The notes under the pieces are model-generated. The model saw nothing but the letters and a program-made list of their open reading frames with translations, was not told the DNA's origin and did not search any database. Shown here piece by piece: positions 18,485 through 27,087 of a DNA stretch of 64,000 bases (positions are counted from its first letter, which is position 1; each line of letters starts with the position of its first letter). The translations under genes were made by a program, and so were the position numbers. This stretch comes from JABDIP01 sp965212545 (GTDB taxonomy: Bacteria; Pseudomonadota; Alphaproteobacteria; DSM-16000; Inquilinaceae): contig CBDBVB010000006.1 in NCBI GenBank assembly GCA_965212545.1, forward strand, positions 62,001 through 126,000. The letters are read 5' to 3'.

Positions 18485-20074
18485 CTAACCTTCGATCGCC
18501 ACGAAATCCAGCGCCTGACGGGCCGCCCTGAGCGAATGCTTTCGTTTCAGCGGCGATTCCAGGAACCGCCTCGTGGCGGCGAGCAGTGCCGGCACCCAGG
18601 GTGCATCGGGTGCCGCCGCAACTTCCGACCGGACGGCGGTCTGCAGCTTCACCAGATGGCAGGAGACGATGAACTCCTCCTTGCCGTGATCGAACAGGGC
18701 TGTCATGGCCGGATCGAGGAAGTCGCCGGCGTCGGCCACAGCCCAGCAGCCGGTATCCAATTCCGGGTCGACGAAAGCGGTATTTCGGCCCAGGAAGCAG
18801 GCCATCTGCAACAATCCCGCCGGCCAGAGCTCCGGATAGCGGGAGCACAGCTCGCGCACCGCATTGCCGAAGGTGATCGCGTGAGTGAAGTCGAGCCAGG
18901 AGACGTTCTGGGCGATCGGTTGGTCGGTGCGGTTCTGCCGGTCCAGATCGAAATGCAGGAACTGCCACGCGGCCGCGCCCAGCAAGGCGTCGTAGAGGGC
19001 CTGGATATCTGCCGAGGACCGCAGCACCCGGTCGAGGGCACGAGCCACCGAGAGCCGGGTCAGATCATCCGCCGCAACCGGCTCCGCGCCGGTCCCGTCC
19101 CACCTCGCCAGCGCAGGTCCGTAGGCGCGGAATTCCGGGATCAGATCCTCGCGCCTTGCATAGACCAGCGAACGCACCAGAGCCAGCAGCAGGGGCTCGG
19201 CGCTGCCCTCGCCGAGCCGGGCGATCAGTTCGCCAACCTTCAGTACGTAGATTAGGGAATGGCCGAAATCCTGATAGTGGGCCAGTGCGGCTTGGGCCAA
19301 CGGTTTCTCCAACGCCGCGAAGTCAACGCCTTCGGCCAGCGCGCCGCGCAACAGGCCGATCGCCGCCGCCTCGTCCTCGGCCTCGATGGCCGCCACAAGC
19401 GCCGCGGGATTGTAAGGATGGATGTCGAGCGGGTAGGGGTATTCCGGCTCGCGCAGGGTGTCGTCGGCGAGATGGCCGACGATCTCCAGCAGCGCCACCA
19501 GCTTTCGGCCGTCATCGGCGGCGTGATCGTCGCGCAGCGCCAGCCAGTCGGGTGCCGCCGCATGGGCGTGGGTGGTGCCGAACTCAAGCCGGTCGTGGGT
19601 CCAGGCGACGGCGCCGCGCACGGCATCGAGGTCATCCTGGCCTGATCGCCGCAGCCGCGCGATCTCCCGCGCCATGCGGCTGTAGTCGTTGCGGTCGAAG
19701 CTGCGGTGCAGATTGGCCAGCGCCTTGGCCGCCTGCTTCGCCGGCGGCGGGTCGGCGACGTCCAGCAGAATGTCGTCGCCGTCGATCGTCACCGGATAGC
19801 GCCGCAGGGTGTCGCCGCCAACCAGGGTCTCGCCGCCCTCGAGGTCAAACTTCCAGTTGTGCCAGTTACAGGTCAGAATGCAGCCATCGCTCAACGTCCC
19901 CTCCGACAGGGGAAAGCCTTCATGCGGGCAGCGGTTGTTGCAGGCATGGACGCGGCCTTCGTCGTGGAACAGGACGACCTGCTTCGCCCCGACCTTCACC
20001 ACCCGCCGACCTTTCGCGACGAGTTCCTTCAGGGAGCCAACCTTGACGATAGAGTTCTGATGCATGTCGGGCAT
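18485..20074 (-). CDS. Rieske [2Fe-2S] protein with large C-terminal domain
   Basis: A 529-residue protein. Residues about 8-107 form a Rieske ferredoxin domain with C49-x-H51 (NRCPHEG) and C69-x2-H72 (CNWHNW). Residues about 115-529 are mostly helical by composition, with many His and Arg (WTHDRLEFGTTHAHAAAPDW, HYQDFGHSLIYVLKVGEL, FLHFDLDRQNRTDQP), and match no family I can name; a second metal or cofactor site is possible. The gene is divergent from a SufR-like regulator, with two operator-like repeats between them. Confidence 0.75.
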   Translation of the reverse strand: MPDMHQNSIVKVGSLKELVAKGRRVVKVGAKQVVLFHDEGRVHACNNRCPHEGFPLSEGTLSDGCILTCNWHNWKFDLEGGETLVGGDTLRRYPVTIDGDDILLDVADPPPAKQAAKALANLHRSFDRNDYSRMAREIARLRRSGQDDLDAVRGAVAWTHDRLEFGTTHAHAAAPDWLALRDDHAADDGRKLVALLEIVGHLADDTLREPEYPYPLDIHPYNPAALVAAIEAEDEAAAIGLLRGALAEGVDFAALEKPLAQAALAHYQDFGHSLIYVLKVGELIARLGEGSAEPLLLALVRSLVYARREDLIPEFRAYGPALARWDGTGAEPVAADDLTRLSVARALDRVLRSSADIQALYDALLGAAAWQFLHFDLDRQNRTDQPIAQNVSWLDFTHAITFGNAVRELCSRYPELWPAGLLQMACFLGRNTAFVDPELDTGCWAVADAGDFLDPAMTALFDHGKEEFIVSCHLVKLQTAVRSEVAAAPDAPWVPALLAATRRFLESPLKRKHSLRAARQALDFVAIEG

Positions 20075-20115
20075 GATAACCCCCCAAGTGAGGTCGCGTC
20101 GCCTGTGCGCTTTCT

Positions 20116-20139
20116 TTTCTAAAGGAATTGCTTTAGAAA
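20116..20139. promoter_or_regulatory. Perfect inverted-repeat operator (copy 1)
   Basis: TTTCTAAAG (20116-20124) and CTTTAGAAA (20131-20139) form a nine-base perfect inverted repeat around GAATTG. It sits between the divergent Rieske and SufR-like genes and stands out as AT-rich. A dimeric winged-helix regulator would bind such a site. Confidence 0.7.
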
Positions 20140-20164
20140 CCTGACGCTACGCCGTCCCAGGTAT

Positions 20165-20188
20165 TTTTTCAAGGGATATCTTTAGAAA
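20165..20188. promoter_or_regulatory. Operator (copy 2), adjoining the regulator start
   Basis: TTTTTCAAG (20165-20173), six bases, then CTTTAGAAA (20180-20188). The right arm is identical to copy 1 and the left arm matches 7 of 9, with the same spacing. It ends two bases before the ATG of the SufR-like gene, so binding would block its expression, indicating autoregulation. Confidence 0.65.
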
Positions 20189-20190
20189 CA

Positions 20191-20844
20191 ATGCCAGACA
20201 ACCGCGCGACCAAAGCCAGCGAGCAGCCCACCAGGCGGGCGCTGCTGGACGTGCTGAAGCATGGCGGCGCCCGCAATGCCGCCGACCTGTCGCGGGATCT
20301 CGGCGTCTCGGCGATGGCCGTGCGCCAGCATCTCTACGCCATGCAGGAGGAGCGGCTGGTCGGGTTCACCGAGCAGGCACGGCCGCGCGGCCGGCCGATC
20401 AAGCTGTGGCATCTGACCGAGGCCGCCGACCGATATTTCCCCGACGCCCACGCCGAGTTGACCGTGGGGTTGCTGCACTCCATGCGGCAGGCCTTCGGCG
20501 AGGCCGGGCTGAACCGGCTGCTGTCGGTGCGCGGCCGCGAGCAGGCCGACAACTATGCCGAGCGCATGGACGGGAGCCGGGGCCTGCGCGCCCGGCTGGA
20601 CGCGCTGGCGGCGATCCGTACCGAGGAAGGCTACATGGCGGAGGTGCAGGAGGACGCGGAAGGCGGTTTCCTGCTGATCGAGAACCACTGCCCGATCTGT
20701 CGTGCGGCGGCCGCCTGCACCGGGCTATGCGCCGCAGAACTTCTGGTGTTCCGGGCCGTATTGGGACCCGGGGTGACGATCGAGCGCGGCGACCATATCC
20801 TGGCCGGGGCGCGGCGCTGCGCCTATCGGGTCAGCGAGACCTGA
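20191..20844 (+). CDS. SufR-like iron-sulfur winged-helix regulator
   Basis: A 217-residue protein. Residues about 14-75 are a winged helix (ARNAADLSRDLGVSAMAVRQHLYAM, then GRPIKLWHLTEAADRYFP). The C-terminal part has C167, C170, C176, C180 and C210 in NHCPIC, CTGLC and RRCAYRV; the C167-x12-C180 spacing and the last Cys match the cluster ligands of SufR, the [4Fe-4S] repressor of suf genes. It probably senses Fe-S status or oxidants and controls itself and the divergent Rieske gene. No suf genes are nearby. Confidence 0.8.
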   Translation: MPDNRATKASEQPTRRALLDVLKHGGARNAADLSRDLGVSAMAVRQHLYAMQEERLVGFTEQARPRGRPIKLWHLTEAADRYFPDAHAELTVGLLHSMRQAFGEAGLNRLLSVRGREQADNYAERMDGSRGLRARLDALAAIRTEEGYMAEVQEDAEGGFLLIENHCPICRAAAACTGLCAAELLVFRAVLGPGVTIERGDHILAGARRCAYRVSET

Positions 20845-20853
20845 CCGGGGCGG

Positions 20854-21207
20854 TCAGGCCGGAACAGGGTCCTCGCCGAAGCGGTTCGATCCGGCGGTGC
20901 CCTGCAAGAAACCGCATTCGACCAGGATCCAGATACTGCCTATGAGCGGGATCAGAACGATCAGCGTCCACCAGCCGGATTTGTCGCGGTCATGCCAGCG
21001 CTTGCAATAAACGGCGAGAGACGGCCACAGAACCGCCAGCTGGAAGATCCCGGAGAGTATGCCACCGGCGCCGATCAGGTAATCGAGTCCGGCAACCACG
21101 ACTGCGACGACGAACACCGGGAGGACGAATTTCATCCAGAAGGTCTGACGACCGATCCGGCCCTCGAAGGAGAACAGGAGATCGGTCAGGCTGGGCGAAC
21201 CGTTCAT
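20854..21207 (-). CDS. DUF805 membrane protein (copy 2)
   Basis: A 117-residue protein with three to four hydrophobic helices and KRWHDRDKSGWWTLIVLIPLIGSIW. The N-terminus (LLFSFEGRIGRQTFWMKF) and C-terminus (SNRFGEDP) are nearly those of copy 3, showing recent duplication. The ATG at 21207 has GGAG eight bases upstream. It converges on the SufR-like gene. Confidence 0.87.
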   Translation of the reverse strand: MNGSPSLTDLLFSFEGRIGRQTFWMKFVLPVFVVAVVVAGLDYLIGAGGILSGIFQLAVLWPSLAVYCKRWHDRDKSGWWTLIVLIPLIGSIWILVECGFLQGTAGSNRFGEDPVPA

Positions 21208-21324
21208 CGGATTGGCTCCATGGGATGGACGCATGAAAGGCCGGACGAACGCCGGCGCGCACCATTCCTACCCGATTTTCGGATTTATATCAAATGCAAT
21301 ATAATTTACAGGGTGCCGATCACG

Positions 21325-21358
21325 AAAAACCCGGCGCCGAAATCTTCGGTGCCGGGTT
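21325..21358 (-). terminator. Rho-independent terminator after DUF805 copy 3
   Basis: AACCCGGCGCCGA (21328-21340) pairs with TCGGTGCCGGGTT (21346-21358), with a G-U wobble, around a five-base loop. On the minus strand a TTTTT run follows directly. It lies 34 bases past the stop of the gene ending at 21392. Confidence 0.8.
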
Positions 21359-21391
21359 CTCGATACTCTCGACCTTGAGCCGGAGCAGAAC

Positions 21392-21835
21392 TTACATCTG
21401 CGGTTCCATGCCAGGCTGCTGGAAGCCGCCGGCGGACTGAAGCGGGTCTTCGCCAAACCGGTTCGAACCGGTGGTGCCCCGCAGAAAGCCGCATTCGACC
21501 AGCATCCAGATGCTGCCGATGATCGGGATCAGGACGATCAGCGTCCACCAGCCCGATTTGTCGCGGTCATGCCAGCGCTTGGCGGCCACCGCCAGGCTCG
21601 GCCACAGTGCCGCCAGGCCGAACAGCGCCCCGACCGCGTTGACGATCATCGCCGTCGTGCTCGGCGGCTCCAGCGGCATGCCGAAGGAGTCGGTCGGCGG
21701 CCCGACCGCTACGCTGATGAAGCTCAGCCCGATCAAGATCACCATGTAGGGCAGGGTGAATTTGAGCCAGTAGGCGGATCGGCTAATGCGCCCTTCGAAG
21801 GAAAACAGAAACTGCGTGAAGCTCATGGAGCCCAT
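21392..21835 (-). CDS. DUF805 membrane protein (copy 3)
   Basis: A 147-residue protein with four hydrophobic helices and KRWHDRDKSGWWTLIVLIPIIGSIWMLVECGF. Compared with copy 2 it has a longer loop between the first helices (GPPTDSFGMPLEPPS). GGGAG lies eight bases before the ATG, and a clear terminator follows. Function unknown; the tandem arrangement suggests duplication within this lineage. Confidence 0.87.
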   Translation of the reverse strand: MGSMSFTQFLFSFEGRISRSAYWLKFTLPYMVILIGLSFISVAVGPPTDSFGMPLEPPSTTAMIVNAVGALFGLAALWPSLAVAAKRWHDRDKSGWWTLIVLIPIIGSIWMLVECGFLRGTTGSNRFGEDPLQSAGGFQQPGMEPQM

Positions 21836-21925
21836 GAGTCAAACTCCCGCTATGAGAAGATACGCGGGTTATGACGAGATTCCCGTTAATCGATTATGAA
21901 TGCGAAAATTGTTCGCGAATTGCGC

Positions 21926-22507
21926 TCAAATCGCGATCGACCGCAGGAACGGCACGATGTCCGCCTCGAACCAGGGATTCCTCTTCAGCCAAGCCGTGTT
22001 CCGCCAGCTTGGATGTGGCAGCGGCAGGTAGTCCGGCAAGTAGTGGCGCCAGTCCCGCACGGTCTCGGTCAGGGTACGCCGCCGCCCCCGGCCCAGATAG
22101 CGGCGCTGGGCGTACATGCCGACCAGCAGGGTGAGTTCGATGCCCGGCATCAAAGCCAGCAGCCGGTCGTGCCAGAGCGGCGCGCATTCGGGCCGCGGCG
22201 GCTTGTCGCCGCCATTCCTGTCGACCCCCGGATAGCAGAACCCCATGGGCATGATGGCGATCCGCCGTTCGTCGTAGAAGGCGTCCCGGTCGAGGCCGAG
22301 CCAGTCTCTGAGCCGGTCGCCGGACGGGTCGTTCCATGGAATGCCGGTTTCGTGCACCTTCGTTCCCGGCGCCTGGCCAACGATCAACAGCCGCGAAGAG
22401 GCGCTGGCGCGCAGCACCGGCCGCGGCCCCAGCGGCAGATGTGCCGAACAGACGGTACAGGCCCGCGCTTCGGCCATGGTCGAGGCCAGCGCCCGATTCT
22501 GCGTCAT
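21926..22507 (-). CDS. Uracil-DNA glycosylase superfamily protein
   Basis: A 193-residue protein of COG1573. LLIVGQAPGTKVHETGIPWNDPSGDRL is the uracil-binding and catalytic region, GFCYPG follows, and LPHPSWRNTAWLKRNPWF is the DNA-intercalation motif. The N-terminal CTVCSAHLP supplies only two Cys, fewer than in Fe-S family 4 enzymes. The ATG overlaps the cobB stop by four bases, so it is co-translated with the sirtuin. Confidence 0.8.
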   Translation of the reverse strand: MTQNRALASTMAEARACTVCSAHLPLGPRPVLRASASSRLLIVGQAPGTKVHETGIPWNDPSGDRLRDWLGLDRDAFYDERRIAIMPMGFCYPGVDRNGGDKPPRPECAPLWHDRLLALMPGIELTLLVGMYAQRRYLGRGRRRTLTETVRDWRHYLPDYLPLPHPSWRNTAWLKRNPWFEADIVPFLRSIAI

Positions 22508-23220
22508 GACGCCAGCAACCGTCCGACGAATTCCGGCACCACGGCGGTCGCCGGACCGTGGATGGCCTTGTCGAACAGCGAGACCCCGTCGGACGGCTCC
22601 ATGTTGAGCTCGACCGTCGGCACACCGTACATCCGCGCCTCCTGGACGAAGCCGGCGGCCGGGTAGACGGTGCCCGAAGTGCCGATCGACAGGAACAGGC
22701 CGCATTCGGCGAGAGCGGTGTAGATGCGCTCCATCTCCAGCGGCATCTCGCCGAACCAGACCACGTTCGGCCGCATGCCGCCGGACCGCCGGCACACCTC
22801 GCAAGCCAGTTCCGTCGACAGATCGTGGCGGCAGTCGGAGACGGTGGCGCAATGGGCGCAGCGCGCCTCCAACAATGCGCCATGCATATGGATCAGGCGG
22901 GTCGTCCCGGCCCGCTCGTGCAGGTCGTCGATGTTCTGGGTGACGACCAGTACACCGCCGGGCCAGTCCCGCTCGAGCCGCGCCAGCGCACGATGGGCGT
23001 CGTTGGGCTGTACCGTCGGATCGAGCAATCCCTGGCGCCGGTCGTTGTAGAATCGGTGCACCAGCACCGGATCCCGCGCAAAGGCCTCCGGCGTCGCCAC
23101 ATCCTCCAGATCGACCTTCGACCAGATGCCGTCGGCGTCACGAAAGGTGTCCAGGCCGGATTCCTTGGAGATTCCTGCCCCGGTCAGCACCACGATATGG
23201 GATTGCGGATCGATCTGCAT
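22504..23220 (-). CDS. cobB: NAD-dependent protein deacylase (sirtuin)
   Basis: A 238-residue sirtuin. GAGISKESGLDTFRD binds NAD, TQNIDDLHERAG follows (Q95, N96, D98), and H113 in HMHGAL is the catalytic base. C121, C124, C140 and C143 form the zinc site. Y58 and R61 in FYNDRR match the Tyr and Arg that let CobB/SIRT5-class enzymes accept succinyl-lysine, so both deacetylation and desuccinylation are likely. GGGAG lies just before the ATG. Confidence 0.92.
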   Translation of the reverse strand: MQIDPQSHIVVLTGAGISKESGLDTFRDADGIWSKVDLEDVATPEAFARDPVLVHRFYNDRRQGLLDPTVQPNDAHRALARLERDWPGGVLVVTQNIDDLHERAGTTRLIHMHGALLEARCAHCATVSDCRHDLSTELACEVCRRSGGMRPNVVWFGEMPLEMERIYTALAECGLFLSIGTSGTVYPAAGFVQEARMYGVPTVELNMEPSDGVSLFDKAIHGPATAVVPEFVGRLLAS

Positions 23221-23446
23221 GGGACTCCCGGTCACTGTACGAGGGTGCCGGCCGCGTCGCACATAGTCATGCCTCCAGTGTCCGCCGAAAGCCATGGCAG
23301 GTCCAGGCCGCGTCCCTTCGAAGGGCGGGCCGATGCCGGCCGACCGATGGAGTTGATGATTTCCGTTTGCGGCCTCCGGCGCGGTTCCCCTGCGTGACGG
23401 CCGCCCGTATGGTTGGCGAGCCATTACCAGTAGATCGGGTTCCGCC

Positions 23447-23920
23447 ATGAAGGTCCTGTTCGTCTGCACCGGAAACATCTGCCGCTCGCCGACCGCCGAG
23501 GGCGTTTTCGTGCATCGCGCGGCCAAGCGCGGCCTGGCCGACGATATCGCCGCCGACAGCGCCGGCACCAGCAGCGAGGAGCACGGAAATCCGCCCGACG
23601 CACGGGCGCGGCGCGCGGCACAGATCCGCGGATACACGCTTGCCGACCGGCGGGCGCGGCGGATCGCGGCCACGGATTTCGAAGAATTCGACCTGATCCT
23701 CGCCATGGATCGCGGCCATCTGGCCCGCCTGGAGCGAATTGCTCCGGACCACGCCCGCGACCGGGTGCGCCTGTTCATGGATTTCGCCGATGACGGGCTG
23801 CCGCGCGACGTGCCCGATCCATGGTATGGCGGCACCGACGATTTCGAACACGCCCTGGACCTGATCGAAGCCGGCGTGGACGGGTTGCTGGATTCGCTGG
23901 CGGCGGATGCCGGGCGCTGA
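23447..23920 (+). CDS. Low-molecular-weight protein tyrosine phosphatase
   Basis: A 157-residue enzyme with the P-loop C7-TGNIC-R13-S14 near the N-terminus and the general-acid segment DVPDPWYGG. The family dephosphorylates tyrosine or arginine on proteins, often in exopolysaccharide or stress control. It is divergent from cobB and followed 33 bases later by the fructosamine-kinase-like gene, probably co-transcribed. Confidence 0.92.
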   Translation: MKVLFVCTGNICRSPTAEGVFVHRAAKRGLADDIAADSAGTSSEEHGNPPDARARRAAQIRGYTLADRRARRIAATDFEEFDLILAMDRGHLARLERIAPDHARDRVRLFMDFADDGLPRDVPDPWYGGTDDFEHALDLIEAGVDGLLDSLAADAGR

Positions 23921-23953
23921 GATTCTGAAGCCAAGCCACGTGTTGCCGCCCTC

Positions 23954-24808
23954 ATGCTGACCGAGGATTTGGCCGATCGCGTCGAGGCGGCGCTTGGAAG
24001 ACGTCCGGTGTCGGCCGAGCCGCTGTCGGGCGGATCCACGGTTGCGGTGGTGAAAGTCCTGCTCTCCGACGGCGAGCCGATCGTCGCAAAAACCGGCCAG
24101 GGGCATCTGGCGATCGAGCGATTCATGCTGGACGAGCTTGCCCGGCTGAGCGAGTTGCCGCTTCCCGAGGTGCTGTACGCCGACGATGCGCTGCTGCTGA
24201 CCAGCTTCATCGACCATGATGGCGGCGTCCCTGGGGCGGCGGCGCAGGCCCGGGCGGCAGGCATGCTGGCGGCGCTCCATTCCACGCCCCGCGAGCGTTA
24301 CGGCTATGCGCAGGATACGGTGATCGGCCAACTGCCCCAGCCCAATCCGCCGGGCGATCGCTGGGTCGACTTCTTCCGCGATCACCGGTTGCTGCACATG
24401 ACCGAGGCCGGCCATGGCGAGGGTACGGTATCCGACGCCCTGCGGCGGCGGCTGGAGGCGTTGGCAGGACGGCTGGAGGACTATCTCGACGAGCCGCCGC
24501 ATCCGTCCTTGCTGCACGGCGATATCTGGACAGGCAATGTGCTGAGCCGGGGGGAGAACATCGTCGGCTTCATCGACCCGGCGGTCTATTGCGGCCATCC
24601 GGAGATCGAGCTGGCCTTCACCACCCTGTTCGGCACGTTCGGGGAGCCGTTCTTCCGACGATATCGGCAGTTGGCGCCGCTGGAGCCCGGATTCTTTGAA
24701 CTGCGGCGGGACATCTACAACATCTACCCGCTGCTGGTGCATGTCCGCTATTGGGACGTGTCCTATGCCCGGCCGATCGAGGCGACCCTGAGCCGGCTCG
24801 GATTGTAG
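23954..24808 (+). CDS. Fructosamine kinase family protein
   Basis: A 284-residue protein of the fructosamine kinase / ketosamine-3-kinase fold. LLHGDIWTGNVL is the catalytic loop, GFIDPAVYCGHPEIELAF the metal-binding loop, and EPIVAKTGQGHLAIERFMLDELARL provides the nucleotide-binding Lys. Members phosphorylate sugar-modified amines for repair or related small molecules. Pairing with a low-molecular-weight phosphatase gene recurs in bacteria and suggests a deglycation pathway. Confidence 0.88.
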   Translation: MLTEDLADRVEAALGRRPVSAEPLSGGSTVAVVKVLLSDGEPIVAKTGQGHLAIERFMLDELARLSELPLPEVLYADDALLLTSFIDHDGGVPGAAAQARAAGMLAALHSTPRERYGYAQDTVIGQLPQPNPPGDRWVDFFRDHRLLHMTEAGHGEGTVSDALRRRLEALAGRLEDYLDEPPHPSLLHGDIWTGNVLSRGENIVGFIDPAVYCGHPEIELAFTTLFGTFGEPFFRRYRQLAPLEPGFFELRRDIYNIYPLLVHVRYWDVSYARPIEATLSRLGL

Positions 24809-24860
24809 CGCATTTTCCGTTCATACGGCACCGGCCCGCGTCAGCGGATAATGCGCCAGG

Positions 24861-26897
24861 TCAGTCGCCGCCGAACAGACGGCTGAGGAAGCCGCCGATG
24901 CCACCGCCGCCGGTGGCAGCTGGGTCCTGAGACGCGGCGACCGGCGGGATCGGTCCGACGCCGGGCAACGGTCGGGGCGGCAGGCCGCGATGGGCGGACA
25001 GCATGAAGTCGCGCCAGATGCGCGCCGGCAGGCCGCTGCCGGAAACCCCCTGCATCGGCGTACCATCGTCGTTGCCGACCCAGACGCCGACGACCAGATC
25101 GGCGGTGAAGCCGACGAACCAGGCATCGCGGTAATCCTGGCTGGTGCCGGTCTTGCCGGCCGCCGGGCGGTCGAGCTGGGCGCCGCGGCCGGTGCCATAA
25201 AGCATGACGTGCTCGAGCATGCGGTTCAGCTCCCAGACATGCCAGGGCCGGATCGTCTCGGCCGCGCCATCGCCCTGCCGCACATACAAGGTGGACGCCT
25301 GCTCAACGCTTTCGATGGCGGCGATGCCGTACGGCCAGAGCGGCCGGCCGTCGCGCAGCAGAGCGCCATAGGCTGCCGTCAGCTCGATCAGGGTGACCTC
25401 GCTGGAGCCGAGCGCCAGGGTCAAGTCGCGGCGCAGATCGGCGGTGATGCCGAGCCGGCGGGCCACGTCGATGGCATTGTCCACTCCGGCCTCGTCCAGC
25501 ACCCGCACCGAGGCGGAATTGACTGAATTGGCCAGCGCATCGAGCGCGGTGATGTAGCCGCGATAGGTATCGTCGAAGTTGCGCGGCGAATAGCCGGCGA
25601 TCTCGATCGGCGCGTCGAGGATCTGCATGTCCGGCCTGAGGCCCTGCTCGAGCCCGGCCAGATAGATGACCGGCTTGAAGGCCGAGCCCGGTTGTCGCAG
25701 CGCCTGGACCGCGCGGTTGAACTGGCTGGTGCCATAGGAGCGGCCGCCGACCATGGCGCGGATCTCGCCGCCCGGGCTAAGCGCGATCAGCGCCGCTTGG
25801 CCGGCCCCCGACGGCCCACCCTCACGGTCCAGATAATTGGCGACGATGCGCTCGGCGGAGCGTTGCAGGTCCGGGTGGAGCGTGGTGCGGACCACCAGAT
25901 CACCCTGGTCGAAGCCAACGAAATCGGACATCCGCTCAGCCACCCAATCGGCGAAATAGCGGCCGCCATTGCCCTCCGACGGGCGGCGGCGCGGCAATGG
26001 CGGCAGGTCCCGGACCCGCTCGACGTCGCCCGCCTCGATGTAGCCTTCCTCGACCATCGCCGCGAGCACCAGATCGGCCCGCTCCTCGGCCAGTTCCGGC
26101 GCTCGGCTGGGGGCATAGCGCGACGGCGCCTTCAGCAGGCCCGCCAGCATGGCCGATTGTTCCAGGCTGATATCGGTGGCGGGCACGCCGAAATAGGTCC
26201 AGGCGGCGGCATCGACGCCATAGGTACCGGCGCCCATGTAGACCCGGTTCAGATAGGCACCGAGGATTTCGTCCTTCGTGAAGCGGAATTCCAGCCAGAA
26301 CGCCAGAAGGGCCTCCTGCGCCTTGCGGCGGAGGGTCCGCTCGGGTGACAGGAAGAGGTTCTTGGCGAGCTGCTGGGTGATCGTCGAGCCGCCCTGGACG
26401 AACCGCCCGGCGCGGATATTGGCAACCATCGCCCGAGCGATGCCGATCGGGTCAATGCCCGGATGCCAATAGAACCGCCGGTCCTCGGTGGCCAGCACCG
26501 CCTGGATCAGGTGCGGCGGCAACTCGTCCAGGCTGACCGCCTCGCTCATCAGATCGCCGAAGCGATGCACCGGCGCGCCATTGGCCGCCAGCAGCATCAC
26601 CACCGGCCGGCGGTCGGGAACCACCGCATCTTCGAAATCGGGCAGGGTGAAGACCAGATAGGCGGTCGCGACGACCAGCATGAGCGCACCGGAGATGCCG
26701 GTGTAGAACGACCATTTCAGGACCCGGCGCCAGGTCGGCGTGAATCCGCGCCGGGCACCGCGACGCGCACTGCTGCCGCGACGCCGGGACGACCGCCGTG
26801 GCGACGGTTTACTGCGACGCAGCGTACGGCTTACCGCGCGGCGGGCGCGGCGAGACAGCGAGCCGGTACGTGACGACATTGATCGAGAGGTCCCCAT
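24861..26897 (-). CDS. Penicillin-binding protein 1A (bifunctional)
   Basis: About 678 residues. A very basic, Ser/Arg-rich cytoplasmic tail precedes a membrane anchor (FYTGISGALMLVVATAYLVF). The GT51 domain has EDRRFYWHPGIDPIG, GGSTITQQLAKNLF and RKAQEALLAFWLE. The transpeptidase has GSAFKPVIY (SxxK), SVNSAS (SxN) and KTGTSQ. It polymerises and crosslinks peptidoglycan. I chose the ATG at 26897; one six codons later is also possible, and an upstream extension to 26975 is less likely. Confidence 0.92.
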   Translation of the reverse strand: MGTSRSMSSRTGSLSRRARRAVSRTLRRSKPSPRRSSRRRGSSARRGARRGFTPTWRRVLKWSFYTGISGALMLVVATAYLVFTLPDFEDAVVPDRRPVVMLLAANGAPVHRFGDLMSEAVSLDELPPHLIQAVLATEDRRFYWHPGIDPIGIARAMVANIRAGRFVQGGSTITQQLAKNLFLSPERTLRRKAQEALLAFWLEFRFTKDEILGAYLNRVYMGAGTYGVDAAAWTYFGVPATDISLEQSAMLAGLLKAPSRYAPSRAPELAEERADLVLAAMVEEGYIEAGDVERVRDLPPLPRRRPSEGNGGRYFADWVAERMSDFVGFDQGDLVVRTTLHPDLQRSAERIVANYLDREGGPSGAGQAALIALSPGGEIRAMVGGRSYGTSQFNRAVQALRQPGSAFKPVIYLAGLEQGLRPDMQILDAPIEIAGYSPRNFDDTYRGYITALDALANSVNSASVRVLDEAGVDNAIDVARRLGITADLRRDLTLALGSSEVTLIELTAAYGALLRDGRPLWPYGIAAIESVEQASTLYVRQGDGAAETIRPWHVWELNRMLEHVMLYGTGRGAQLDRPAAGKTGTSQDYRDAWFVGFTADLVVGVWVGNDDGTPMQGVSGSGLPARIWRDFMLSAHRGLPPRPLPGVGPIPPVAASQDPAATGGGGIGGFLSRLFGGD

Positions 26898-26982
26898 GAC
26901 CTTTATGGTCTTATGAATTCCGCGCAATCTTGTGGAGAAATGCGGCGATTTGAAGAATCCCGCCGTCGGCGCCAACCCCTTA

Positions 26983-27064
26983 CGTCATTGCAAGGAGCGG
27001 AGCGACGCGGCAATCCACTGTTTGCCGACCGAATGGATTGCGTCGCCTGCGGCTCGCAATGACG
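26983..27064. repeat. Dispersed extragenic palindrome
   Basis: Left arm 26983-27017 starts CGTCATTGC and ends CAATCCA; right arm 27034-27064 starts TGGATTG and ends GCAATGACG. Shared internal blocks (GCGACGC and its complement) make a long imperfect hairpin. This sequence type recurs between genes in many proteobacteria. It lies between the divergent PBP1A upstream side and the 3' end of the TVP38-like gene. Confidence 0.8.
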
Positions 27065-27087
27065 GTTCTGGTTGTCCGGAGTGGGCG

